From positions 1,302,001 through 1,366,000 of the forward strand of contig NZ_CP110535.1 in the NCBI RefSeq assembly GCF_026104355.1: a stretch of 64,000 bases of DNA, in the 5' to 3' direction. This document shows, in pieces, positions 29,664-38,712 of the stretch (the stretch's first letter is position 1; the number at the start of each line of letters is the position of its first letter). The notes beneath the pieces were generated by a model, which saw nothing but the letters and a program-made list of their open reading frames with translations, did not search any database and was not told the origin of the DNA. The stretch comes from Halomonas sp. BDJS001. GTDB lineage: Bacteria > Pseudomonadota > Gammaproteobacteria > Pseudomonadales > Halomonadaceae. A program made the position numbers and the translations under genes.

Positions 29664-30923
29664 ATGCCGACGTTAAAGAAGACGACCCTCGCGCTTGCCC
29701 TGGCAGGTGCCACGCTAGCCACTACCGCTCAAGCGAATGAAGTCGAAGTGCTGCACTGGTGGACTTCCGGTGGTGAAGCCCGTGCTGCCAATGTGCTCAA
29801 AGAGTTAATGGAAGCCGAAGGCTACGGTTGGCAGGACTTCGCCGTGGCCGGTGGCGGCGGTGAAACCGCCATGACTGTGCTTAAGTCTCGCGCCATGTCG
29901 GGTAACCCACCTTCCGCCGCCCAAATTAAAGGCCCTGAAATTCAGGAGTGGGGCGAGCTGGGTTTGCTTGGCGACTTGAGTGAGGTGGCTGATGCCGAAG
30001 GCTGGGACGAGCTGCTGCCTGAAGTGGTCGCCGATGTCATGCGCTACGATGGCGAGTACGTAGCGGTACCCGTTAACGTGCACCGTGTCAACTGGCTGTG
30101 GGCCAACCCGGACGTACTGGAAGCGGCAGGAGTTGAGATGCCCACCACGCTGGATGAGCTATTTGAAGCGGGTGAGGCCATCCGTGAAGCGGGCTTCGTG
30201 CCGCTGGCTCATGGCGGTCAGTCCTGGCAGGATGCCACGGTATTCGAAAGCGTAGTGCTTGGCGGTCAAGGGAGCGAGTTTTATCAGCAGGCGCTTGTGG
30301 AGTTAGACCCTGAAGCACTGGGGGGTGAACAAATGGTCGCTGCTCTTGAGGATTTCAAGCGTATGCGCGAGCTAATGGATGAGGGCATGTCCGGTCGCGA
30401 CTGGAATGTTGCCACAGCCATGGTGATTGAGGGAGTGGCCGGATTCCAGCTGATGGGCGATTGGGCAAAAGGGGAGTTCACCGCGGCTGGATTGACCGCC
30501 GGGGAAGATTACCTGTGTGCGGCAGCGCCGGGCACCGAAGATGCGTTTACCTTCAATATCGATAGCCTGGCCATGTTCCGGGTCACCGAGGGCGAGGAGC
30601 GCGAGGCGCAGCAAGCGTTGGCGCGCTTAGTGCTTGAACCCACTTTCCAGGAAACGTTTAATCTTGCCAAAGGCTCGATTCCGGCGCGTCCTGATCTGGA
30701 CATGAGCGAATTCGATAGCTGCGCCCAACAGTCCCTGGCCGATTTCCAGCGCACCGCGGAAGAGGGGGGGTTAGTGCCCAGTATGGCCCACGGTATGGCG
30801 GTTCGCGCCGATGTGCAGGGCGCCATTTTTGACGTGGTCACTAACTACTTCAACGATGCCGATATGCCCGCAGAAGAAGCCGCAGAACGGTTGGTGAGTG
30901 CCGCCCAAGCGGCCTCTTTCTAG
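29664..30923 (+). CDS. gtsA: Glucose/mannose-type ABC transporter, substrate-binding protein
   Basis: A 419-residue periplasmic protein. A signal peptide (MPTLKKTTLALALAGATLA to AQA, cleavage about residue 24) precedes a family 1 extracellular solute-binding fold with LHWWTSGGEARAANVLKE, VAGGGGETAMTVLKSR, VPVNVHRVNWLWANP and a late cysteine pair (DYLCAA, FDSCAQ). These features match the glucose-binding proteins of Pseudomonas (GtsA) and Thermus. AAGGAG precedes the ATG at 29664; the frame is open upstream but that part contains the leader repeat. It heads the gts transporter and lies 111 nt after the kinase gene. Confidence 0.9.
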   Translation: MPTLKKTTLALALAGATLATTAQANEVEVLHWWTSGGEARAANVLKELMEAEGYGWQDFAVAGGGGETAMTVLKSRAMSGNPPSAAQIKGPEIQEWGELGLLGDLSEVADAEGWDELLPEVVADVMRYDGEYVAVPVNVHRVNWLWANPDVLEAAGVEMPTTLDELFEAGEAIREAGFVPLAHGGQSWQDATVFESVVLGGQGSEFYQQALVELDPEALGGEQMVAALEDFKRMRELMDEGMSGRDWNVATAMVIEGVAGFQLMGDWAKGEFTAAGLTAGEDYLCAAAPGTEDAFTFNIDSLAMFRVTEGEEREAQQALARLVLEPTFQETFNLAKGSIPARPDLDMSEFDSCAQQSLADFQRTAEEGGLVPSMAHGMAVRADVQGAIFDVVTNYFNDADMPAEEAAERLVSAAQAASF

Positions 30924-30975
30924 CACCAAGCTTACCGCCGTTCTATTAGGCGTCGTCGCAACGGCGGCGCCTATT

Positions 30976-31050
30976 CTGCTTAGCAAGAACACTGTGCTGC
31001 TTGGCAAGGACACTTCGTCATTAGAGATACCTCTTCATTAGAGACACCTC
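30976..31050 (+). repeat. Two tandem imperfect duplications in the gtsA-gtsB spacer
   Basis: An 18-nt segment at 30976-30993 recurs at 30997-31014 with two mismatches (21-bp period). A 15-nt segment at 31019-31033 recurs at 31036-31050 with one mismatch (17-bp period), ending just before the gtsB start. A GC-rich stem lies upstream at about 30945-30974. The spacer may lower gtsB expression relative to gtsA. Confidence 0.6.
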
Positions 31051-31052
31051 CC

Positions 31053-31979
31053 ATGAAAAATACCTCTGCGACGCCCTTAGGGCCTACCGCTAAGCGGTCG
31101 ACGCCATCCGGCGGTTTGCAGGCGTGGCTGCCTCGGCTGGTGCTGGCACCGTCGGTGGCCATTTCGCTGTTCTTTGTTTATGGCTTCATGCTCTGGACAT
31201 TCGTGCTTTCGCTAACCAGCTCGCGCATGCTGCCCAGCTATGACTTTGTCGGCTTTGGTCAGTACGCACGCCTGATGGCCAATGAGCGCTGGTGGGTTGC
31301 CTCGACCAACCTGATGATTTTTGGCGTGCTGTTCGTGGTGATTTGCCTGGTGATTGGTGCGTTGCTGGCGATACTGCTCGATCAGAAAATTCGCCAGGAG
31401 GGCGTACTGCGCACGATCTACCTCTACCCCATGGCACTCTCCTTTATTGTTACCGGGGTGGTGTGGAAGTGGCTGCTTAATCCGCAATTGGGCATTCAAG
31501 CGATGGTTCAGAGCTGGGGCTTTGAGTCGTTTCGCTTTGACTGGATTGTCGATCCGGATATGGCCATTTATACCCTGGTCATTGCCGCCGTGTGGCAGGC
31601 GTCCGGGTTTGTGATGGCGCTGTTTTTAGCCGGGCTGCGGGGTATCGATGACAGCATTATTAAAGCCGCGCAGTTGGATGGCGCCAGCTTGCCGCGGATT
31701 TATCTGCGCGTGGTGATGCCGTGCCTACGCCCGGTCGTGTTTAGCGCGGTGATGATCTTGGCCCATATTGCCATTAAGAGCTTTGATCTGGTCGTCGCGC
31801 TCACCGGCGGTGGGCCGGGCTACGCTACCGACTTGCCCGCCACCTTTATGTACGCCCACGCCTTTACCCGGGCGCAGATCGGCTTGGGTTCTGCCAGCGC
31901 CATGCTGATGTTGGGCGGCGTGCTGGCAATTTTGATTCCGTACCTCTACTCCGAACTAAGGAGCCGCAAGCATGGCTAA
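31053..31979 (+). CDS. gtsB: Glucose-type ABC transporter permease 1
   Basis: A 308-residue inner-membrane permease of the MalF/UgpA type with six predicted helices. The EAA loop that contacts the ATPase is IIKAAQLDGASLPRIYLRVVMP, followed by ALTGGGPGYATDLPATFMY typical of carbohydrate permeases. A polar N-terminal stretch of about 25 residues precedes the first helix. The ATG has only a weak ribosome site within a small tandem repeat. Its end overlaps gtsC by 8 nt. Confidence 0.92.
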   Translation: MKNTSATPLGPTAKRSTPSGGLQAWLPRLVLAPSVAISLFFVYGFMLWTFVLSLTSSRMLPSYDFVGFGQYARLMANERWWVASTNLMIFGVLFVVICLVIGALLAILLDQKIRQEGVLRTIYLYPMALSFIVTGVVWKWLLNPQLGIQAMVQSWGFESFRFDWIVDPDMAIYTLVIAAVWQASGFVMALFLAGLRGIDDSIIKAAQLDGASLPRIYLRVVMPCLRPVVFSAVMILAHIAIKSFDLVVALTGGGPGYATDLPATFMYAHAFTRAQIGLGSASAMLMLGGVLAILIPYLYSELRSRKHG

Positions 31980-32850
31980 TGTGATTCGTCGTCAGACGCC
32001 CGCTGCGCGGCTGGGCCGTGGCCTGCTCTATGGCGTGCTGATACTTGCTGCACTGTTCTATATTCTGCCGCTGGTGGTGATGCTGATGACCTCGGTGAAG
32101 CCGCTAAGCGAAATCAGCCCCGGTTCGCTGCTCTCGTTTCCACAAAACCCGACACTGGCACCGTGGACCAAAGCCTGGGGAGAAGCCTGTACCGGTATGC
32201 GCTGCGATGGTGTCGGTGGCTACTTCTGGAACTCCTTTGCGATCGTGATTCCAGCCGTGCTGATCTCCACCACCATTGGCGCCCTAAACGGCTACGCGCT
32301 AACCAAATGGCGCTTCAAAGGCTCTGAGTTAGTCTTTGCACTAATGCTGTTTGGCTGCTTTATTCCCTTCCAGGTGGTGCTGCTACCTATGGCGCAAACC
32401 CTCGGCTGGCTGGGTATCTCCAGCTCCCGCGCTGGGTTGATTTTGGTTCACGTAGTCTTTGGCATTGCCTTCACCACGCTGTTTTTCCGCAACTTCTATG
32501 TGGGTATCCCCAACGAGCTGGTATCGGCGGCAAAGCTGGATGGCGCGGGCTTTTTCCGCATTTTCTGGCGCATTCTGCTGCCGGTTTCCGCGCCTATCAT
32601 CGTGGTGTCGGTAATTTGGCAGTTCACCCAAATCTGGAATGACTTCCTGTTTGGCGTGGCATTTTCAGCCCATAACACCCAGCCCGTTACCGTGGCGCTT
32701 AACAACCTGGTGAATACCTCCACCGGCGTTCGCGAGTACAACGTCGATATGGCGGCGGCAATGATTGCCGCGCTGCCCACCCTGGTGGTGTACGTGCTGG
32801 CGGGAAAATACTTCGTGCGCGGGCTGACAGCCGGTTCCGTTAAAGGCTAA
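31972..32850 (+). CDS. gtsC: Glucose-type ABC transporter permease 2
   Basis: A 292-residue permease of the MalG/UgpE type, partner of gtsB. It has six helices, a periplasmic loop with two cysteines (EACTGMRCDG) and the EAA loop ELVSAAKLDGAGFFRIFWRILLP. The start ATG lies within the last codons of gtsB after AAGGAG. Unusually, gtsD does not follow directly: a 98-bp palindromic element and 180 nt in all separate them. Confidence 0.92.
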   Translation: MANVIRRQTPAARLGRGLLYGVLILAALFYILPLVVMLMTSVKPLSEISPGSLLSFPQNPTLAPWTKAWGEACTGMRCDGVGGYFWNSFAIVIPAVLISTTIGALNGYALTKWRFKGSELVFALMLFGCFIPFQVVLLPMAQTLGWLGISSSRAGLILVHVVFGIAFTTLFFRNFYVGIPNELVSAAKLDGAGFFRIFWRILLPVSAPIIVVSVIWQFTQIWNDFLFGVAFSAHNTQPVTVALNNLVNTSTGVREYNVDMAAAMIAALPTLVVYVLAGKYFVRGLTAGSVKG

Positions 32851-32883
32851 TAACAACTAGGTGAGTGGCAACCATTTCTAGAG

Positions 32884-32981
32884 GGTCAGAAGCAGCCCGT
32901 AGCGGGGGTCTTTCGCCATGGATGGCGAAAGTAGCGCCCAGGGATGGGTTCACAGCGCCCCGCGGAGGGCTGCTTCTGACC
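32884..32981. repeat. 98-bp palindromic, REP-like element between gtsC and gtsD
   Basis: Perfect 15-bp outer arms (32884-32898, 32967-32981) are followed inward by a matching GCGGGG/CCCCGC pair. Inside are a 10-bp hairpin CTTTCGCCAT/ATGGCGAAAG (32910-32931) and a smaller CCCA/TGGG hairpin. The whole can fold as a three-way structure in DNA or RNA. It has no coding capacity and looks like a dispersed intergenic repeat (REPIN or MITE type). Only this copy is seen in the window. Confidence 0.75.
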
Positions 32982-33030
32982 AACCCAGATGAATGGAGTT
33001 TGTCAGTCGCTTTAGAATAGGATTTTCATT

Positions 33031-34152
33031 ATGGCAGCGTTAGAAATCCACAACGTGCGCAAAGAGTTTGGCAGCGAGCGGGTGCTTAAAGATGTCAGTA
33101 TCTCTATAGATTCCGGTGAGTTTTTGATTCTGGTTGGCCCCTCGGGCTGCGGCAAGTCTACGCTGATGAATGCCATTGCCGGTCTTGAGCCGGTGACCTC
33201 TGGCAATATTTATATCGATGGCGAAGACGTCACCTGGCGCACCCCCGCGGATCGGGACATCGCTATGGTGTTTCAGTCATACGCCCTCTATCCCAGTATG
33301 ACCGTGCGCCAGAACATCAGCTTCGGGCTGGAGATGCGCAAGGTGCCCAAGCCCGAGCGAGAGGCCGCCGTGGAGCGGGTAGCGGATCTACTGCAAATTA
33401 CTCACCTGCTGGAGCGCAAGCCCGCTCAGCTCTCCGGCGGCCAGCGACAGCGGGTGGCGATGGGGCGGGCGCTGGCTCGGGAGCCCAAGGTCTATCTGTT
33501 TGACGAGCCGCTCTCCAACCTGGATGCCAAGCTGCGCGTGGATATGCGCACCGAGATCAAAAAGCTCCACCAGCGCCTGGGCACCACCATTGTTTACGTC
33601 ACCCATGACCAGGTTGAAGCCATGACCCTGGCAGACTGCATTGCAGTGATGCGTGACGGTCATATTTTACAGTTGGGCACCCCGGATGAGGTCTACAACA
33701 ATCCGGTGGATATGTTTGTGGCCGGTTTTATGGGTTCACCATCGATGAACTTTATCCGTGCTACCTTGGAAGATAACAACGGCGGTTATCAACTGCGGAT
33801 TGTCACACCGGGGGAGGAGGAACTGGTGCTGCCGTGGCCTGAAGCGCGCATCGCCCCCGACATGGCCGAGCGGTTGAATCAGCCGGTAATTCTTGGTCTA
33901 CGCCCAGAGCACTTCAGCGAAGAGGATGAGCGGTTAACCGCCCAAGCCGAAGGCACGCTGCTGAGCGCCAGTGTAGCGGTGGTAGAGCCTACCGGGGCGG
34001 ATATTTTGCTTCGCCTACCGCTGGGCGAACAGGAAGTGACCGCCCGCGTTGGGCCTAAATGCGCGGTGGTGGCTGGGGAGCGCTTAGCACTGCGCGTCGA
34101 TATGGGGCGGGCGATTCTATTTGATGCCGAGACCGAGCAGCGTATAGCGTAA
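33031..34152 (+). CDS. gtsD: Carbohydrate ABC transporter ATP-binding protein (UgpC/MsmK type)
   Basis: A 373-residue ATPase that drives the gts transporter. Walker A is GPSGCGKST, the Q-loop is [10 protein letters not shown], the signature is [15 protein letters not shown], Walker B is [16 protein letters not shown] and the switch histidine is in [15 protein letters not shown]. The C-terminal 130 residues are the OB-fold regulatory domain of the MalK/UgpC group ([11 protein letters not shown]). MalK-type ATPases can serve several sugar permeases, which might explain its semi-detached position behind the palindromic element. Confidence 0.94.
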   Translation: MAALEIHNVRKEFGSERVLKDVSISIDSGEFLILVGPSGCGKSTLMNAIAGLEPVTSGNIYIDGEDVTWRTPADRDIAMVFQSYALYPSMTVRQNISFGLEMRKVPKPEREAAVERVADLLQITHLLERKPAQLSGGQRQRVAMGRALAREPKVYLFDEPLSNLDAKLRVDMRTEIKKLHQRLGTTIVYVTHDQVEAMTLADCIAVMRDGHILQLGTPDEVYNNPVDMFVAGFMGSPSMNFIRATLEDNNGGYQLRIVTPGEEELVLPWPEARIAPDMAERLNQPVILGLRPEHFSEEDERLTAQAEGTLLSASVAVVEPTGADILLRLPLGEQEVTARVGPKCAVVAGERLALRVDMGRAILFDAETEQRIA

Positions 34153-34181
34153 GCGCTTGCGGCTGATCCTATTGAAATATA

Positions 34182-34215
34182 AGGCCCCCTGCTAACTTCA
34201 GCAGGCGGCCTCTTT
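34182..34215. terminator. Terminator between gtsD and the BCCT gene
   Basis: AGGCC and CCTGCT pair with AGCAGG and GGCCT around a single C/C mismatch, giving an 11-bp interrupted stem with a T-rich tail (TCTTTCC). It separates converging transcripts. Confidence 0.7.
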
Positions 34216-34244
34216 CCATTGCTTGCAGGTTTCAGTTGCAGGTA

Positions 34245-35885
34245 TCACTTACGAATAAGCCGCAGCTCACCATTGAGGGCTTTGATGATCGAGTAGCACA
34301 TCAGCAACATCACAATCGAGAAGGGGATCGCCGTGGCGGTGACCCCTGCCTGAAGTGCTGTCAGGCCACCGCCGATCAGCAGTACAATGGCGATGAGGCC
34401 CTCGACGACCGCCCAGAACATTCGCTGTGGCCGCGGAGCATCGATTTTACCGCCAGCGGTGATGGTGTCGATGACCAGGGAGCCGGAATCCGATGAGGTG
34501 ACAAAGAAGATCAGCGCCAGGACGATACCCAGAGTCGACATCAGACCCGTCAGCGGTAGTTCGTTCAACATGCCGAACAGCGATAGCTCAGGCCTGTAGT
34601 TATCGATCACATACTCTTTAACCAGGCTCGCCGCCGGGTCAGCATAGAGCTGATCAAGGGCGGTCGAGCCAAAGACGCCCATCCAGACAAAGATGAACAG
34701 ACTGGGAACCAGCAAAACGCAGAGGATAAACTCACGCACCGTGCGGCCCCGGGAGACGCGGGCGATAAACATCCCCACGAAAGGTGCCCAACTAATCCAC
34801 CAGGCCCAGTAGAAAATCGTCCAGGACTGACGGTAGGCGTCGTCGTCACGACCAAAGGGCGCGGATAGAGGAATAAACTCAGTGACATAGGTGGTCAGCC
34901 CCGTCCAGAAGCCCGTCAAGGCGAGTAGTGTGGGGCCAGCGAAGAGCACGAAAAAGAAGAACAGCACGGCCAGGATCATGTTGATCTCGGAGAGCTTCTT
35001 CAAGCCACCCTCAAGACCGCGCCAGACCGACACCAGCGCCACCCCCGTGACTAGAATGATGACGATGACCTGAGTCAGGGTGGTGACCTCCAGACCAAAA
35101 ACAAAGTTCATCCCCGCGTTGGCCTGCTGGGCGCCGAGCCCAAGGGAGGTAGCCAGCCCGAAGAGGGTGGAAAACACCGCCAGAATATCAATCACATGGC
35201 CCCACCAGCCCCAGACACGCTCACCGAGAATGGGAAAGAACGCCGAACGAATCGAAAACGGCAGGCCTTTATTGTAGGTAAACAGCCCCAGCGCCAGCGC
35301 CATCACCACATACACTGCCCAGCCATGAATCCCCCAATGGAGATATGTGCCTGCCAGGCCCATGGCGCTGGCATCGGCAATCGCCGCTGGTTCCAGTTCA
35401 CCATCGGCACCGAAGGGCGAGGGAATGCCCAGTGGTAGGGAGACATTGGCGTGGTAAACCGGTTCGAGTACGCCAAAGAACAGCAGGCCGATGCCGATGC
35501 CCGCGGTGAACAGCATGGCGAACCATGAGAGGTAGCTGTGATCCGGTCGCGCATCCGGCCCGCCCAGCCTGACTGAGCCATAGGGCAGCACCACCAGCGC
35601 TAAGCAGAATAGAATAAAAAAATCGACCAGGATCATGAAATACCAGTCCAATGTTCCCGTCGAGAAGGAGACAACGGACTGGAATATACTTCCTGCACGC
35701 TCTGGAAACAGCAGGGTGAGGACGATGAAAATGGCCGAGGCAAGCGCCGATACGACAAAAACGCGGTTGTGGATATCGAAACCGATGGGGCCAAGCTGGC
35801 CCGTGATATTATCCTGACCCACCACATAGTCGGTCTGCATGTCGCTGGTTGCCGAAGGCGACTCGGGATTATTGGGAGTGTTCAT
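34245..35885 (-). CDS. BCCT-family osmolyte transporter
   Basis: A 546-residue betaine/choline/carnitine carrier with about twelve helices that uses a Na+ or H+ gradient to import quaternary-ammonium osmolytes. Typical segments are SYLSWFAMLFTAGIGIGLLF with GVLEPVYH following, the glycine-rich unwound helix region, the tryptophan-rich box WTIFYWAWWISWAPFVGMFI with ARVSRGRTVREF after it, and the late SSDSGSLVIDTI. Substrate cannot be fixed from this. No long osmosensory C-terminal tail is present. Such carriers are a standard part of the halophile outfit, which fits the suggested host. It stands alone between terminator and ycjF. Confidence 0.92.
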   Translation of the reverse strand: MNTPNNPESPSATSDMQTDYVVGQDNITGQLGPIGFDIHNRVFVVSALASAIFIVLTLLFPERAGSIFQSVVSFSTGTLDWYFMILVDFFILFCLALVVLPYGSVRLGGPDARPDHSYLSWFAMLFTAGIGIGLLFFGVLEPVYHANVSLPLGIPSPFGADGELEPAAIADASAMGLAGTYLHWGIHGWAVYVVMALALGLFTYNKGLPFSIRSAFFPILGERVWGWWGHVIDILAVFSTLFGLATSLGLGAQQANAGMNFVFGLEVTTLTQVIVIILVTGVALVSVWRGLEGGLKKLSEINMILAVLFFFFVLFAGPTLLALTGFWTGLTTYVTEFIPLSAPFGRDDDAYRQSWTIFYWAWWISWAPFVGMFIARVSRGRTVREFILCVLLVPSLFIFVWMGVFGSTALDQLYADPAASLVKEYVIDNYRPELSLFGMLNELPLTGLMSTLGIVLALIFFVTSSDSGSLVIDTITAGGKIDAPRPQRMFWAVVEGLIAIVLLIGGGLTALQAGVTATAIPFSIVMLLMCYSIIKALNGELRLIRK

Positions 35886-35992
35886 ACACTACGTCTCCTC
35901 GCTGGAGGATGCTATGTCAAACACCCATCATGAGGATAAACAGCGTTGAATCCCATCTTTAGCCGAAAACAGACTTGTGTTTGGTGACTCCA

Positions 35993-37030
35993 TTAGCGAT
36001 TTTGCGGCACCGTTTCTTTATCGAGTCGCTTGATTTGTCGCCACAGGTCTTGGCGCAGATCGGCGATCCTGGGCTGTTCATCGGCAGTGAAGGGCACCGG
36101 GCGGCAGAGCCGCTGGGCGCGTAGCCCAAGGCGTGCGCTAAGCAGCCCGGTAGCCAGGCCCTGACCTGCACGTGCCGAGAGACGCCCAGCCAAATCCAGC
36201 GAGAGCATATCCATACTGGCGTCGGTGGCCAGTTCGCTGGCACCGGCAAAGGCCATATTGTGCAGAACATTGCGAAACAGCCGCAGGCGACTGGCGTAGC
36301 CCAGCTCAAGACCATACAGGCGGCAGAGCCGATCCACCATCGCTAGACTCCTCCAGGCCACCAGCGCCATATCCACCAGCGTTAGCGGGCTGATGGCGAC
36401 CATGATGGCGGTTTCACCGGACATGCGGGTGATCAGCCGTTGGGCCTCGCGATCACGCGGGGCCAGCAGGTGGTAACGCAGCAGGATCTGAATCTCCTCA
36501 CCGCTATGGTGCGGCTGACTGGCGCGTTGAAAGGCCAGCCAGTGCGGGTCGTCGTCGGCGAGTTTGAGCTGGCGCCTGAGCTGCTCGGCCATCGCCCGAG
36601 CCTGCTTGGGTGAGCGTAGCGGTAGCTCGACAAGGTCGCCGCGCAGTTTGTCGTGGCGTTTCAGGCGGCGCAAACGGCCTAGCTCTTTGAGCAGTGAGAC
36701 GCCCCCCAGGCCAATCAGGCTGATCCCAAACAGCTGCCAGGCAATGGCGAGCCACTGGGACTGAGCGATGGCATCAGGAATGCCGGTGACCAGTTCAGCG
36801 GTGCCTAGTCCAGCCCCGCCTACCAGGGCAAACAGTAACCCCCAACGGCGTTTACGCGGCGCGCCTAAACTGGCAGCAGGTAGCGCTTTATCTTCAGGTA
36901 GAGGCGCTAGAGGGTGGTGCTCACTGGCGCCAGTAAAGGCTTCGCGCTGGCGAAGAGGTGTTTCAGCATCAGCGACCTCTTCGGGCGTGTCATCCAGGGT
37001 AAAGTGACGGCGTGGCTGTGGGGTGGTCAT
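35993..37030 (-). CDS. ycjF: YcjF-family inner-membrane protein (TIGR01620/DUF697)
   Basis: A 345-residue protein with a polar N-terminal 65 residues, two adjacent helices (about 68-110: WGLLFALVGGAGLGTAELV and LAIAWQLFGISLIGLGGVSLL), a charged segment and a C-terminal domain with SPLTLVDMALVAWRSLAMV. The pattern matches YcjF of E. coli, where ycjXF lie next to the psp envelope-stress genes. The start ATG overlaps the end of ycjX by 4 nt, so the two are translated together. Molecular role is not established. Confidence 0.85.
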   Translation of the reverse strand: MTTPQPRRHFTLDDTPEEVADAETPLRQREAFTGASEHHPLAPLPEDKALPAASLGAPRKRRWGLLFALVGGAGLGTAELVTGIPDAIAQSQWLAIAWQLFGISLIGLGGVSLLKELGRLRRLKRHDKLRGDLVELPLRSPKQARAMAEQLRRQLKLADDDPHWLAFQRASQPHHSGEEIQILLRYHLLAPRDREAQRLITRMSGETAIMVAISPLTLVDMALVAWRSLAMVDRLCRLYGLELGYASRLRLFRNVLHNMAFAGASELATDASMDMLSLDLAGRLSARAGQGLATGLLSARLGLRAQRLCRPVPFTADEQPRIADLRQDLWRQIKRLDKETVPQNR

Positions 37031-38430
37031 GTCAGTTTATCTCCAATCAGCCAGTCGATGGCGGCGTCCATGCGAATATGATCCAGCGCTTCTGAGCTGG
37101 TTGGCATAGGGCGAAAGCCGGGGAAGTCGAAACCCTGTTGCTGCCAGAACTCGGCAGCGGGCAGCCTTGCGGGCACATCACCGGGGTAAACCAGCACCTC
37201 TTCGCCCTCCAGGGTGGTGCCGCGTAGCGCGGGTGAGCGCTTACCCTCATGAACCACCTCGCGGGCTTCGGTGGCCCGAATCGCTGCCAGCGAGAGCGCT
37301 TTAACCGGTACGTTGGCGAAGCGTAGATCTTTGAGAGGCTCTGCCAGTAGGGCCTCTAACAGCTGCACCAAGTGGCCGTGTTGATCGGGAGTGACGTGAT
37401 CGGCTTTGGTGGCGGCAATCGCCAGACGGTCAATTTTAGGCGCGAAGAGGCGGGTCAGTAGGCTGCGTTGACCATAATCGAAGCTGTGCATTAACTGGCG
37501 CAGCGCACTGGAGAGGTCTTCAAAGCGCTCAGGCCCGGCATTGAGCGCGCCCAGCACGTCCACCAGTACAATCTGGCGGTCAAAACGACGGAAGTGGTCG
37601 CGATAGAAGGGCTTGACCACCTGCTGCTGATAGTAGCGAAAGCGCGCCGATAGGGTGGCGTAAAGGCTATTGGCAGGCAGTGCCTCCAGCGTTTCTCTGG
37701 CGGTATTGGGTTGAGACGCATTAAGCTGCGGCAGCGGAAAAAACTGCAGCACCGGCGCGCCTTCCAGCTCGCCGGGAAGCAAAAAACGCCCGGGCTGCAG
37801 GTCGGAAAAACCGGCCTTTTTGGCGCGGCGAAGGCCTTGAGCGTACTCCTCGGCCAGGGCAGCAAGCTGGGCTTCATCAGCCTCACCAGCGGGGTCGAGC
37901 TGCTCCACTGCCGTCAACCATTCGCTAAACAGGCCGCGGCGCTGCTCGCCTGCATACAGTGCTTGGGCTTGGCTCCAGCTGTAAAAGTCGTGTTGTAACA
38001 GCGGTAAGTCGAGTAACCACTCGCCAGGGTAGTCGAATAGATCCAGGGTCAGGTGGGCGATTTCAGGGGTCAGCCAGCCGCTGCGGGCAGGGCGGTAGCG
38101 CAGCTGTAAGCGTAACTCGCTGATGCCGCGGGTGGGTTCGGGCCAGCGCGGCGGGGTATCACGCAGGGCGACCATACCGGGGTCATAGGGAAACCGCGGC
38201 ACGCCCATGTCAGGCTGGTTAAGCCGTTGGGCGCCGAGCAGGCGGCCTTCTCTGGCAGCGGGCAGTAAATCGAGCCGCGCCTCAACGCCTGCATGACGCA
38301 ACTGATTGACCAGCGACGTCAAAAACGCGGTTTTCCCCGCTTGGGAGAGGCCGGTGACCGCTAAGCGCAGCTGGCGATCCCTTCCGCGCTCTAATAAATT
38401 GCTCAGTTCGCGACTTAACGGCTGGCGCAT
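37027..38430 (-). CDS. ycjX: YcjX-family P-loop NTPase (DUF463)
   Basis: A 467-residue protein with a Walker A motif GLSQAGKT (residues 27-34) near the N-terminus, LTLDLFDYPGEWLLDLPL (a Walker B/G3-like segment), IVLVDVLGALNAGPERFEDL and IAATKADHVTPDQH (an NKXD-like guanine-specificity segment). These are hallmarks of the YcjX/DUF463 GTPases, which are linked to the envelope-stress response in enterobacteria. No psp genes are in the window. It is the first gene of a ycjX-ycjF pair. Confidence 0.9.
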   Translation of the reverse strand: MRQPLSRELSNLLERGRDRQLRLAVTGLSQAGKTAFLTSLVNQLRHAGVEARLDLLPAAREGRLLGAQRLNQPDMGVPRFPYDPGMVALRDTPPRWPEPTRGISELRLQLRYRPARSGWLTPEIAHLTLDLFDYPGEWLLDLPLLQHDFYSWSQAQALYAGEQRRGLFSEWLTAVEQLDPAGEADEAQLAALAEEYAQGLRRAKKAGFSDLQPGRFLLPGELEGAPVLQFFPLPQLNASQPNTARETLEALPANSLYATLSARFRYYQQQVVKPFYRDHFRRFDRQIVLVDVLGALNAGPERFEDLSSALRQLMHSFDYGQRSLLTRLFAPKIDRLAIAATKADHVTPDQHGHLVQLLEALLAEPLKDLRFANVPVKALSLAAIRATEAREVVHEGKRSPALRGTTLEGEEVLVYPGDVPARLPAAEFWQQQGFDFPGFRPMPTSSEALDHIRMDAAIDWLIGDKLT

Positions 38431-38459
38431 CCTATCGATCCCTTTGTGGCTCCTAGCCT

Positions 38460-38651
38460 TTATTGGCTAAACATTAATACCAGTTGCGAAAGCATCGGCA
38501 GGGTGGCAATTAAAAAGCCAACCCCTGCCAGGGTGTAGCCTGGCCAGCGGCGGGTCATCTTCTGCGCCAAGGTTAATCCCACTAAGCACACCACCATACC
38601 GATTAAATTAAACGCCAGCGTGGCAGCTTCTAGCCATTGTTGCGGATCCAT
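38460..38651 (-). CDS. Small two-helix membrane protein
   Basis: A 63-residue protein of unknown function. It has two hydrophobic segments, LAFNLIGMVVCLVGLTLA and TLAGVGFLIATLPMLSQLV, separated by a short basic loop KMTRRWPG. The ATG is preceded by AGGGAGATCC. It is 29 nt upstream of ycjX on the same strand and may be co-transcribed. I recognise no family. Confidence 0.65.
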   Translation of the reverse strand: MDPQQWLEAATLAFNLIGMVVCLVGLTLAQKMTRRWPGYTLAGVGFLIATLPMLSQLVLMFSQ

Positions 38652-38712
38652 TGGATCTCCCTAGCTCAAATGCCATTGAGCACATGATAGCAAAGCGCTG
38701 ATGAACCGAAGA

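Noticed and set aside
34245-35885. BCCT carrier as part of a choline-to-betaine (bet) operon.
   Set aside because: No betA, betB or betI is adjacent; it is flanked by a terminator and by ycjF.
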